IMG/VR virus record: IMGVR_UViG_3300050030_000136
Location: 1-38,932 of that record
Strand: one strand, 5' to 3'
From: a virus
DNA length: 38,932 nucleotides
Shown piece by piece: positions 33,127 through 38,932 of the stretch. The notes beneath the pieces were generated by a model. It saw only the letters and a program-made list of their open reading frames with translations. It was not told where the DNA came from and made no database searches. The translations under genes and the position numbers were made by a program. Within the stretch, counting starts at the first letter, position 1. Every line of letters begins with the position of its first letter.

Positions 33127-33156
33127 GCCCCATTACGAGTGATACCGTAATGGGGC
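33127..33156 (+). promoter_or_regulatory. Leader B hairpin
   Basis: GCCCCATTACG and CGTAATGGGGC form a perfect 11-bp stem around an 8-base loop, then ATTATTCAC and, 15 bases on, the AGAAAGGA ribosome site of the next gene. Leaders C and D have the same order: GC hairpin, ATTATT, then AGAAAGGA. It is not followed by a T run, so it is unlikely to be an ordinary terminator. Confidence 0.5.
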
Positions 33157-33184
33157 ATTATTCACACTATAAGAAAGGAATCTT

Positions 33185-33430
33185 ATGTTTTCAATAGATA
33201 TTAAAGTGAACGGAAAGACTTTATACGCAATTCAGGGTAAAAATCTAACTCCCAGAGGTATTGATTATGCAGGTATATGTGCATATGAGTTAGAAATCAA
33301 AGGCCAAAAGTTCTCTGTATTCCACGAACGGAGAGATGGTCTACTTAGATTGGTAAGCAAGGTGATAGCAAGATTATCAAGAGAGGTTAGAAGTGGAAAT
33401 ATAAAAAGAAAAGAAATAGAGGAGAAATGA
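33185..33430 (+). CDS. Hypothetical protein, 81 aa
   Basis: A small, mixed-fold protein with a beta N-terminus (MFSIDIKVNGKTLYAIQGKN) and a basic C-terminal helix (KVIARLSREVRSG). It opens the plus-strand block after promoter and leader B. No family recognised. Early host-takeover genes often occupy this position, but this is inference. Confidence 0.6.
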   Translation: MFSIDIKVNGKTLYAIQGKNLTPRGIDYAGICAYELEIKGQKFSVFHERRDGLLRLVSKVIARLSREVRSGNIKRKEIEEK

Positions 33431-33455
33431 AAGAATTAGATAAAGGAATTATTTT

Positions 33456-34277
33456 ATGAAAGAACAATTAATTACAGTATCAAAAACTCGTAGGGTTGCA
33501 GAAGCCACAATAACACCAGAAGTCGCCCAAGAATTACTCAATAGACAAAGTGATTTACAAAGGAAGGTAAACGCAATACATTTGGGCAGATTGACAAATG
33601 TTATGGCTAATGGCTCTTGGAAAGACCTAAATGGCGATTCGATAAAGTTTGATAAGGACGGATTTTTGATTGATGGACAGCATAGACTATTGGCAGTAAT
33701 AAATAGTAAAAAAACCATTAAAACCTATGTGGCATTGGGATTAGACAAAGATGATATATATTTTATAGACCTTTGGCATAAAACAAGAGGAACATCTGAT
33801 GTATTTAAGATGAAAGGAGTAGATAATTATTGCGTTATAGCTTCTGCTGCAGCAAGTCTATGGAGATATGACAATGGAAGTTTCGCAGATAAAGTTACAT
33901 ATCCTGACCCCGAAGAAACCTTTAAATATTTTATGCAAAATCAAGGATTAATTATTAGTGCAAAATACGGAGAAACAGTGAAGAAAATGATAGGAAAATC
34001 TTTAGCTACATTTTTGCATTATACATTTGCTCGAATTAACCAAAATCAAGCAAGTAGGTTTTTTGAGGATTGGTCTACTGGTGCTAATCTTAATGCTGAT
34101 AGTCCTATACTACAACTTAGAAATAGACTTATGTATAATAAAAGAGAAGATGTTCAAATGAAACTTGACCCTGTAAATCAAGTTGCTCTTGTTATTTTAG
34201 CGTGGAACGCTATAAGGGAAAATAAAAAATATACAAAGTTAAGATGGACTGGAAATGCTTTCCCAGAAGCGATATGA
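33456..34277 (+). CDS. ParB-like (DGQHR) phage protein
   Basis: 273 aa. Residues 57-85 contain DLNGDSIKFDKDGFLIDGQH then RLLAV, the D-G-x-H-R motif of ParB/sulfiredoxin-fold phage proteins. The family may act on nucleotides or DNA, but no reaction is established for this branch. The C-terminal half is helical (FLHYTFARINQNQASRFF). Its TGA overlaps the radical SAM ATG (ATGA), showing tight coupling. AAAGGA precedes the ATG. Confidence 0.7.
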   Translation: MKEQLITVSKTRRVAEATITPEVAQELLNRQSDLQRKVNAIHLGRLTNVMANGSWKDLNGDSIKFDKDGFLIDGQHRLLAVINSKKTIKTYVALGLDKDDIYFIDLWHKTRGTSDVFKMKGVDNYCVIASAAASLWRYDNGSFADKVTYPDPEETFKYFMQNQGLIISAKYGETVKKMIGKSLATFLHYTFARINQNQASRFFEDWSTGANLNADSPILQLRNRLMYNKREDVQMKLDPVNQVALVILAWNAIRENKKYTKLRWTGNAFPEAI

Positions 34278-35218
34278 AGATACTTATTATCGACATAGAT
34301 TCAACAATTCCAAACGTAGCCTTGCATAAGGTCGCAAAATACTATGGCGACCAAGGCCACGAAGTCATTTGGAACAATCCGCTTTATAAACATATAGCTG
34401 ATAAAATATATGTAAGTTGTATCTTTAGTTATAATAAGCATTTATGTAATGAATGGGTTGGACACTCGGCAACTTCGATAGGGGGAAGTGGTTTCGATTT
34501 AAGCATAGCACTTCCCCCTGAAATCGAACAAATTAAGCCGAAAATTAATATAGGTTTTACTACAAGGGGTTGTATTAGAAATTGTCATTTTTGTATAGTC
34601 CCTAAAAAAGAAGGAAAAATACGAGTTGAAGGCGATATATTAGACTTATGGGATGGCAAGTCAAAAACTATTATGATTTTGGATAATAACATACTTGCCT
34701 TGCCTGAGCATTTTTTAAAGATTTGTAAACAGTTAAAAGATAACAACTTACGAGTAGATTTTAACCAAGGGTTAGATTTTAGATTATTGACTGATGATAT
34801 TTGTAAAGAGCTTTTTAGTTTAAAGCATTGTCAGGAAATCCGTTTTGCGTTTGATGATATTGCATATAAGGCTCGTGTTCTACTCGCCTTAGAAATGTTA
34901 AAACGAAATGGATTAAAGTCGTGGCAAACAAGATGGTATGTATATGTTGGAGTCAAAGACACACTTGAAACTGTTTACGAAAGATGTAAGCTTCTTTGTC
35001 AGGAAAAGCAGCTTATTTATATGATGCGAGATAGAGATAAATCTGTTCAGGAAAATAAACAGTTTATAGCTCTTGCCAAGTGGACAAATTGGACACCGTT
35101 TTTTAAATACGACTTTTATCAGGTGTTAGAAAAAAGCGAGCATTTTAAAGATTATAGAAAAGATTTTGGTCTAAAAGATAAACCAGTGGAACAGTATACA
35201 CAAAAGTTTGATTTTTGA
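34274..35218 (+). CDS. Radical SAM enzyme, B12-binding-like N-terminus
   Basis: 314 aa. The 4Fe-4S cluster motif TTRGCIRNCHFCIVPKKEG gives C100-x3-C104-x2-C107. It is preceded by IGGSGFDLSIALPPEIE and an N-terminal MKILIIDIDSTIPNVALHKV part that resembles the Rossmann fold of B12-binding radical SAM proteins, but without the D-x-H-x-x-G cobalamin motif. LDNNILALPEHF and VDFNQGLDFRLLT are typical of this phage-frequent family. The substrate is unknown; modification of a nucleic acid, nucleotide or protein is possible. The ATG overlaps the ParB-like stop. An in-frame ATG 30 bases earlier is not preferred. Confidence 0.85.
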   Translation: MKILIIDIDSTIPNVALHKVAKYYGDQGHEVIWNNPLYKHIADKIYVSCIFSYNKHLCNEWVGHSATSIGGSGFDLSIALPPEIEQIKPKINIGFTTRGCIRNCHFCIVPKKEGKIRVEGDILDLWDGKSKTIMILDNNILALPEHFLKICKQLKDNNLRVDFNQGLDFRLLTDDICKELFSLKHCQEIRFAFDDIAYKARVLLALEMLKRNGLKSWQTRWYVYVGVKDTLETVYERCKLLCQEKQLIYMMRDRDKSVQENKQFIALAKWTNWTPFFKYDFYQVLEKSEHFKDYRKDFGLKDKPVEQYTQKFDF

Positions 35219-35260
35219 CAGCCCCAGTCGCAGGTGGGTTAAAACAGCGAATGGATTAAA

Positions 35261-35304
35261 TCTCCTTTAAGCATACCTTCGGGTGGTGGGACGGAAAACC
35301 GCCC
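35261..35304 (+). promoter_or_regulatory. Leader C: anti-SD and GGA hairpin
   Basis: TCTCCTTTAA (35261-35270, identical to leader A) contains TCCTTT, complementary to AAAGGA of the ribosome site at 35329-35334. GGGTGG (35281-35286) can pair with CCGCCC (35299-35304), leaving GGGACGGA in the loop. A competing stem, GGG-A-CGG with CCGCCC, has an AAAA loop. ATTATTTATT follows. The 122-base gap 35,219-35,340 has no gene. Confidence 0.5.
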
Positions 35305-35340
35305 ATTATTTATTAACTTATTATTAAGAAAGGAATCAAA

Positions 35341-35502
35341 ATGGTAGACGAATTAGAAAAAGAGTCAGTAGTGCAAGACGTATCAAAACTTATTTTTGTA
35401 TCAGTAAGGGTACAAATAAAAGATTGTTCGGTTGAGGTTTCTGGCCCAATGGGTTGGGCCGAAAGACAAGTAACAAGATTAATGGGACAAATGAAAGGTT
35501 AA
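35341..35502 (+). CDS. Hypothetical protein, 53 aa
   Basis: MVDELEKESVVQDVSKLIFV with a beta-like centre and a helical end (RQVTRLMGQMKG). AGAAAGGAATC precedes the ATG, after leader C. No family recognised. Confidence 0.55.
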   Translation: MVDELEKESVVQDVSKLIFVSVRVQIKDCSVEVSGPMGWAERQVTRLMGQMKG

Positions 35503-35512
35503 AAGGTGATTT

Positions 35513-36253
35513 ATGACTATAAAAAATGAAATGAGACTGGCAAGTTGGATGACCGCAGGAAGTACAACTTCACCAAATTATAGTAATGCTGGTTCTTATT
35601 TTCCTAAAACTGGAACATTAACGCAAAACTTACAACAAGTAAGACAAGGAATGGATATGGGGTATATGATTGAACCTATGACGTGGGGTATGGCTCAAAG
35701 AGAAAGTTTATCTACAAGAGAAAACATAACTGCTCAAAAAGCATTAACAATGATTAAAAAGTCTGTTAAGCAAATCAACTCCGAAAAAATTACCACTGAA
35801 AAATCCACAGCAATCTGGAATAAAATCGAAAGATTAGAAAAGCTTGGTCTTAAAGCACAGGCAGCTATTCTTGAAGCGGAAATCACTTTACGTCAAAAGC
35901 TAAATGCTTTGATGGAATGGGATTATAAGCTTTTGCCATCAGATAAAATTGATGAATATAATGGTAAATATGACAAAAACAATGACAAGATTATGGTTCA
36001 CGTTGATAGCGTGCAAACTTATATTGGCACAAAAGACACAAGTATAGCAAAAGATAAAGTTATACCTGATAACGTGTTAGGAGATTTTGAGGTTGCTCAA
36101 GACCGAAAACTTTTTGATGCTTACTCAATACTTTGGGTTGAAAAGGTTAAAGACCCTTTATTGCTTGGTATGATTGATGGTTGTAAAGATTATTTTCTTA
36201 TTGCCGAATGGGGCGATGATGTTAAGTTTGACGACATTGTAAAGGAAAAATAA
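35513..36253 (+). CDS. Hypothetical phage protein with conserved C-terminal domain, 246 aa
   Basis: The first 110 residues are Gln/Thr-rich and helical (MIKKSVKQINSEKITTEKST). The C-terminus (LFDAYSILWVEKVKDPLLLG, then FLIAEWGDDVKFDDI) resembles a domain present at the ends of many phage proteins of unknown role, with VKDPLLLG and a W-G-x-D motif. AAAGGTG precedes the ATG. No enzyme is recognised. Confidence 0.6.
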   Translation: MTIKNEMRLASWMTAGSTTSPNYSNAGSYFPKTGTLTQNLQQVRQGMDMGYMIEPMTWGMAQRESLSTRENITAQKALTMIKKSVKQINSEKITTEKSTAIWNKIERLEKLGLKAQAAILEAEITLRQKLNALMEWDYKLLPSDKIDEYNGKYDKNNDKIMVHVDSVQTYIGTKDTSIAKDKVIPDNVLGDFEVAQDRKLFDAYSILWVEKVKDPLLLGMIDGCKDYFLIAEWGDDVKFDDIVKEK

Positions 36254-36483
36254 TGGCATACTTTTCTAATAGTTCTGAGGGTGAAGTTCTTGAAAACCAA
36301 TGCTGCGATTGCTTACTGGCATCTGGCCCTTGTCCGATATATATAGCACAGATTTCTTATAACTATCCAGCTTGTAATAATCAAGTCGCAAGGTCAATTT
36401 TAAATTGCATTGTAAGTCAAGAGCCAGATGGCACTTACATTGGTTGTCAGATGAAACCATTACTTGATAGGTATAAAAAATGA
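36253..36483 (+). CDS. Cys-rich small phage protein, 76 aa
   Basis: Opening MAYFSNSSEGEVLENQCCDC resembles a recurrent phage family with about six Cys (C17, C18, C20, C27 and more at 41-65), suggesting a metal site. The ATG shares an A with the upstream TAA (TAATG); AAAGGA lies 12 bases before. No function known. Confidence 0.65.
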   Translation: MAYFSNSSEGEVLENQCCDCLLASGPCPIYIAQISYNYPACNNQVARSILNCIVSQEPDGTYIGCQMKPLLDRYKK

Positions 36484-36665
36484 AAAAAGGCCGAATAACA
36501 ATTAGAGTTTCTGATGTCGATAAAGTAACAGTAGTTGCTTATCCAAAAACACAGGACAATGACACCTATGCCTTGATTTTAGAATATCTTATGAATTCTA
36601 AAAAAGTTCAAGATAAAATAAGACAAGAAATTACTGATAGAATTTTTAAAGTATCCGCAAAATGA
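36480..36665 (+). CDS. Hypothetical protein, 61 aa
   Basis: A small alpha/beta protein (KGRITIRVSDVDKVTVVAYP then a helical end). It overlaps its neighbours with ATGA on both sides, a strong sign of a coupled operon. No family recognised. Confidence 0.6.
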   Translation: MKKGRITIRVSDVDKVTVVAYPKTQDNDTYALILEYLMNSKKVQDKIRQEITDRIFKVSAK

Positions 36666-36805
36666 GCAAGGTATTTCCTACTATAATTATAGCTCTAAGT
36701 CTATTGGCATCAATATATTACATACCAAGCAGAAATTGGCAAGGAGTAGTGTATTGGTTTGCAGGGGCAGTATTAAATTTTGCGGTAACGTATTTGGGAA
36801 AATAA
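36662..36805 (+). CDS. Two-helix membrane protein, 47 aa
   Basis: Two hydrophobic segments, FPTIIIALSLLASIYY and VVYWFAGAVLNFAVTYL, joined by a polar turn (IPSRNWQG). The ATG overlaps the upstream TGA. Small two-helix proteins in phages can be holins or superinfection factors; the position in a replication operon argues against a main holin. Confidence 0.6.
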   Translation: MSKVFPTIIIALSLLASIYYIPSRNWQGVVYWFAGAVLNFAVTYLGK

Positions 36806-36816
36806 TTTATTTTTGC

Positions 36817-36845
36817 TTGACAGCAACCAAAACGCAACATAAAAT
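36817..36845 (+). promoter_or_regulatory. Promoter TTGACA-17-TAAAAT before the replication gene
   Basis: A perfect -35 box, a 17-base spacer and TAAAAT, 33 bases before the initiator ATG, with ACGGAG as ribosome site. It sits in the gap 36,806-36,878. The close match to 33,052 suggests both are read by the same host polymerase. Confidence 0.75.
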
Positions 36846-36878
36846 TTGTGCAAAATGGTTAAATGAACGGAGTCGATT

Positions 36879-37676
36879 ATGCACGAAACAGGATTTACTA
36901 AATTATTTTCAACAATCGTAACATCGACAATTTGGAGAGAGGACGACAAGACAAGGATTTTATGGATTACAATGCTTGCTACAGCGAATAAATATGGCGA
37001 AGTTGCAGGTTCAGTTCCAGGATTGGCAGCGATGGCTAATATGTCAGTTGAAGATTGTCGTAAGGCGATATTAAAATTAGAGTCTCCTGACCCAGATAGT
37101 AGAACATCAGATAATGAAGGAAAAAGAATAGTAAAAGTAGATGGTGGATGGGAGATTTTAAATTATACTTTGTATCGTGAAAAAATGCGGGTAAGAGATT
37201 CACAATATTTCAGGGATTATCGGGCGGCAAAAAAAGTGCAAAGTGCAACCATTTGCAACCAATCGCAACCGCCCGCAGCCAGCCGAACCATTGCGCAACC
37301 GAGAGCAGAAGCAGATGCAGAAGCAAAAGCATTTAAAAACAACATTCCTCAAAATTTTGACAAATTTTGGTCTTTGTACCCAAAAAAGCTATGTAAAAAA
37401 AATACTTTACAACAATGGATTAAACTAAATCCTAACGAAGATTTAGCAATGAAGATATTTTTATCGGTAGTAACTTATAAGCAAACTGAGCAATGGCAAA
37501 AAGATGGAGGTAAATACATACCGTATCCTGAAAGATTTTTAAAACATAAGCGATGGGAAGATGAGATAGAAACAATCACCAAAGAAAAAATGACTCCATC
37601 ACAGTTGGCGTTTGAACAGATATTAGAAGAAGAAAGGAATGGTAATGGACAAGGCACAGGCACAGCAAGTATTTAA
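36879..37676 (+). CDS. Replication initiator/DnaD-like phage protein
   Basis: 265 aa. The winged-helix-type N-terminus (GFTKLFSTIVTSTIWREDDK, VPGLAAMANMSVEDCRKAIL, then GGWEILNYTLYREK) is a very common phage replication protein start. A Gln/Ala/Pro-rich linker follows, and the C-terminus has NFDKFWSLYPKK, a motif of DnaT/helicase-recruiting domains. It should bind the origin and recruit the host helicase. No origin iterons were seen inside it. ACGGAG precedes the ATG. Confidence 0.8.
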   Translation: MHETGFTKLFSTIVTSTIWREDDKTRILWITMLATANKYGEVAGSVPGLAAMANMSVEDCRKAILKLESPDPDSRTSDNEGKRIVKVDGGWEILNYTLYREKMRVRDSQYFRDYRAAKKVQSATICNQSQPPAASRTIAQPRAEADAEAKAFKNNIPQNFDKFWSLYPKKLCKKNTLQQWIKLNPNEDLAMKIFLSVVTYKQTEQWQKDGGKYIPYPERFLKHKRWEDEIETITKEKMTPSQLAFEQILEEERNGNGQGTGTASI

Positions 37677-38220
37677 AGACGAGATATTATCACGTTGGCC
37701 AGATTTACAGTTGTCAAAGGCAATAGCCGGAGATTGGATATATTTCATATCCAACTTTACACCAGACCAAGTATCTAAGGCCATTAAACAATATGTATTA
37801 AATTTCGACTCATTTAAGAAACCTGCTCTTAATAAATTTCGTGAAATTATAAACGCACAAAATCAGACGGTGCAATCTGGTTGGCATCCTAAAGAGGAAA
37901 TATGGCCTCAATACTTCTTGCAACAAGACACAAAAGATTGTCCATATTGGGGCTATGGTTGTTTTACTCAAATACAACCACAAGCTGACGACCCAAATTT
38001 ACAGCTTAAAGCAGCACAACAGGCAAAGCTAAAATTTACCGAACTTTATGGTGGTCATTGGAACGTGATTATATGTAATGATAATCAGGAACGTGGTCTA
38101 TTAATACAAGACCGAAGCGAAAAAAATAGAGTTTCCAGGACGGTGGGGCATAGTGGCGAAGGAACGCTTGCGGTCGCTATGCCCATTATTACTAAAGACT
38201 TAGTCAGAAAGGACTTATAA
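37645..38220 (+). CDS. Helicase-loader-like protein with hairpin-encoded tail
   Basis: 191 aa. The N-terminal helical part (EILSRWPDLQLSKAIAGDWI, VSKAIKQYVLNFDSFKKPAL) resembles the G39P-type helicase loader/inhibitor shape. It follows the initiator as expected for a loader. ATG at 37645 is chosen because AAAGGA stands 6 bases before it; an ATG at 37639 is too close. The last 32 residues are translated through leader D and look unlike the rest, so the frame may have been extended by that element. Confidence 0.55.
   Translation: MDKAQAQQVFKDEILSRWPDLQLSKAIAGDWIYFISNFTPDQVSKAIKQYVLNFDSFKKPALNKFREIINAQNQTVQSGWHPKEEIWPQYFLQQDTKDCPYWGYGCFTQIQPQADDPNLQLKAAQQAKLKFTELYGGHWNVIICNDNQERGLLIQDRSEKNRVSRTVGHSGEGTLAVAMPIITKDLVRKDL
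38122..38184 (+). promoter_or_regulatory. Leader D hairpin with GGA hexaloop
   Basis: GGGCATAGTGGC (38146-38157) pairs with the complement ending GCCC at 38184 (12 bp, two G-T). Inside, GGCG-AAGGAA-CGCT makes a 4-bp stem with an AAGGAA hexaloop (38159-38164), the geometry CsrA proteins prefer. ATTATT follows, then AGAAAGGA of the next gene. AAAAATAGAGTTTC at 38122-38135 is identical to 3757-3770. Confidence 0.5.
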
Positions 38221-38456
38221 TGGCAAATGAACAAGAAAGAATAGTACAGGCAATATTTGAATTCAGTGGTGAAATGGAAGATAAGATGCTACAAAAGTTT
38301 GATGATGGGTTGAGAGGGTGGGATGATAAACTATGTGCAGACATTATAGAAAAAAAGCTTAAAGAAAACTTAGAAAGGGCAGATTACATAGACGTAGCCA
38401 ATCTTGCTATGATGTTGCATAGATTTCAAAAGGGAACAAATGAAACCGTGTCTTGA
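38220..38456 (+). CDS. Hypothetical acidic helical protein, 78 aa
   Basis: Acidic helical protein (EMEDKMLQKFDDGLRGWDDK) without recognised family. AGAAAGGA precedes the ATG, which overlaps the previous stop (TAATG). It follows leader D. Confidence 0.6.
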   Translation: MANEQERIVQAIFEFSGEMEDKMLQKFDDGLRGWDDKLCADIIEKKLKENLERADYIDVANLAMMLHRFQKGTNETVS

Positions 38457-38748
38457 CTGTAGTCATAAGGACAAGTGCCGTATAGTTTGCAAAGCTTATA
38501 GCAAATGGGCTAATGACGAAAGTCCCGATTTGCCAATACTTGATAAAAAGCCCCAAGAGTTTAACTGGCTTGCAAAGCACCGATACGCAGTTTCGGCCAC
38601 TTGCCTCAAGCACCCCCAAGCATTAACCGTCAAGATTAAATCGACTGGCAAGCCAAACAAGGCCACTGGCGGGCATACTAAAACAACCAAACCAAAGCGT
38701 GATAAAAATGGAAAGTTTACCAAAGCTTTAAAAAAGGAAATAAATTAG
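38440..38748 (+). CDS. Cys-rich basic protein, 102 aa
   Basis: The N-terminus MKPCLDCSHKDKCRIVCKAY gives C-x2-C-x5-C-x3-C, fit for zinc or Fe-S. The C-terminus is strongly basic (TKTTKPKRDKNGKFTKALKK) and likely binds nucleic acid. Base composition is clearly richer in G+C than its neighbours, a hint of separate origin. It overlaps the upstream gene by 17 bases; AAGGGAAC precedes the ATG. Confidence 0.6.
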   Translation: MKPCLDCSHKDKCRIVCKAYSKWANDESPDLPILDKKPQEFNWLAKHRYAVSATCLKHPQALTVKIKSTGKPNKATGGHTKTTKPKRDKNGKFTKALKKEIN

Positions 38749-38758
38749 GAGTTAAAAA

Positions 38759-38932
38759 ATGAGACTACCAAGGAAAATTGACGCACCATTAAGGACTGAT
38801 AAGTGCAAAGAATGTTCAATGTTAGAAGAAAGCAATAAGATTTTAGCTATGAATAGAGAACTGTTTTTGTCCAATCAAAAGCTACTGGCAGAAAACCAAG
38901 ACCTAAAAAAAGCCCTCAATAAGACGTTGTGA
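38759..38932 (+). CDS. Short coiled-coil protein, 57 aa
   Basis: MRLPRKIDAPLRTDKCKECS, then a Leu-heptad helix (ESNKILAMNRELFLSNQKLL) that predicts a coiled coil. AGGAG precedes the ATG. Its TGA ends the window exactly. Confidence 0.6.
   Translation: MRLPRKIDAPLRTDKCKECSMLEESNKILAMNRELFLSNQKLLAENQDLKKALNKTL

Noticed and set aside
33127-33156. Hairpin B as a Rho-independent terminator
   Set aside because: It is followed by ATTATTCAC, not a T run, and lies between a good promoter and its first gene.

Overview
This window looks like a complete tailed-phage genome of about 39 kb, AT-rich and read with the standard bacterial code. It starts exactly on an ATG and ends exactly on a TGA, which suggests a circular contig cut at a gene boundary. 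A terminase pair, portal, scaffold, coat protein, head-tail adaptor, beta-propeller tail protein and a 1,429-residue polyvalent (LPD38-type) protein are present. No sheath, tube or tape-measure gene is visible, so a short-tailed (podovirus-like) virion is most likely. The host is probably a planctomycete of the Phycisphaerae/Sedimentisphaerales type. The phage encodes a dockerin with the Phycisphaerae-like F-x-x-F repeat ending, a GLUG-repeat protein and a LamG protein, all domains abundant in those bacteria. This host call is an inference.

There are two transcription blocks. The minus-strand late block runs from about 32,951 down to 6,783. It starts with small basic and Cys-rich proteins and a LamG protein flanked by two paralogous small proteins. 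Next come TerS, TerL, portal, an HNH-AP2 homing endonuclease, a zinc ribbon, scaffold, coat, adaptor and tail proteins, fibre-like proteins (including GLUG) and two internal-virion candidates. It ends with a 26-residue acidic peptide, an ATP-grasp enzyme and a small membrane protein. The plus-strand block runs from 33,185 to the right end and, if circular, continues from 1 to 6,662. It holds a ParB-like protein coupled to a radical SAM enzyme, a replication initiator with a loader-like partner, many small proteins, a recombination set (annealing-protein-like, Cas4-like Fe-S nuclease, RusA), a 52-residue CsrA homologue, a secreted dockerin protein and small membrane or lipoproteins near a DUF1353 gene. 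The blocks diverge at 32,952-33,184 and converge on a hairpin terminator at 6,727-6,761.

The most notable points are these: a compact phage CsrA that aligns without gaps to bacterial CsrA and keeps R44; a family of related hairpin leaders at four plus-strand sites (3,757; 33,127; 35,261; 38,122), some with GGA in a loop or an anti-Shine-Dalgarno stretch; a secreted dockerin protein behind one of these leaders; and a tiny acidic peptide coupled to an ATP-grasp ligase. No integrase, repressor, DNA or RNA polymerase, or recognisable endolysin was found.
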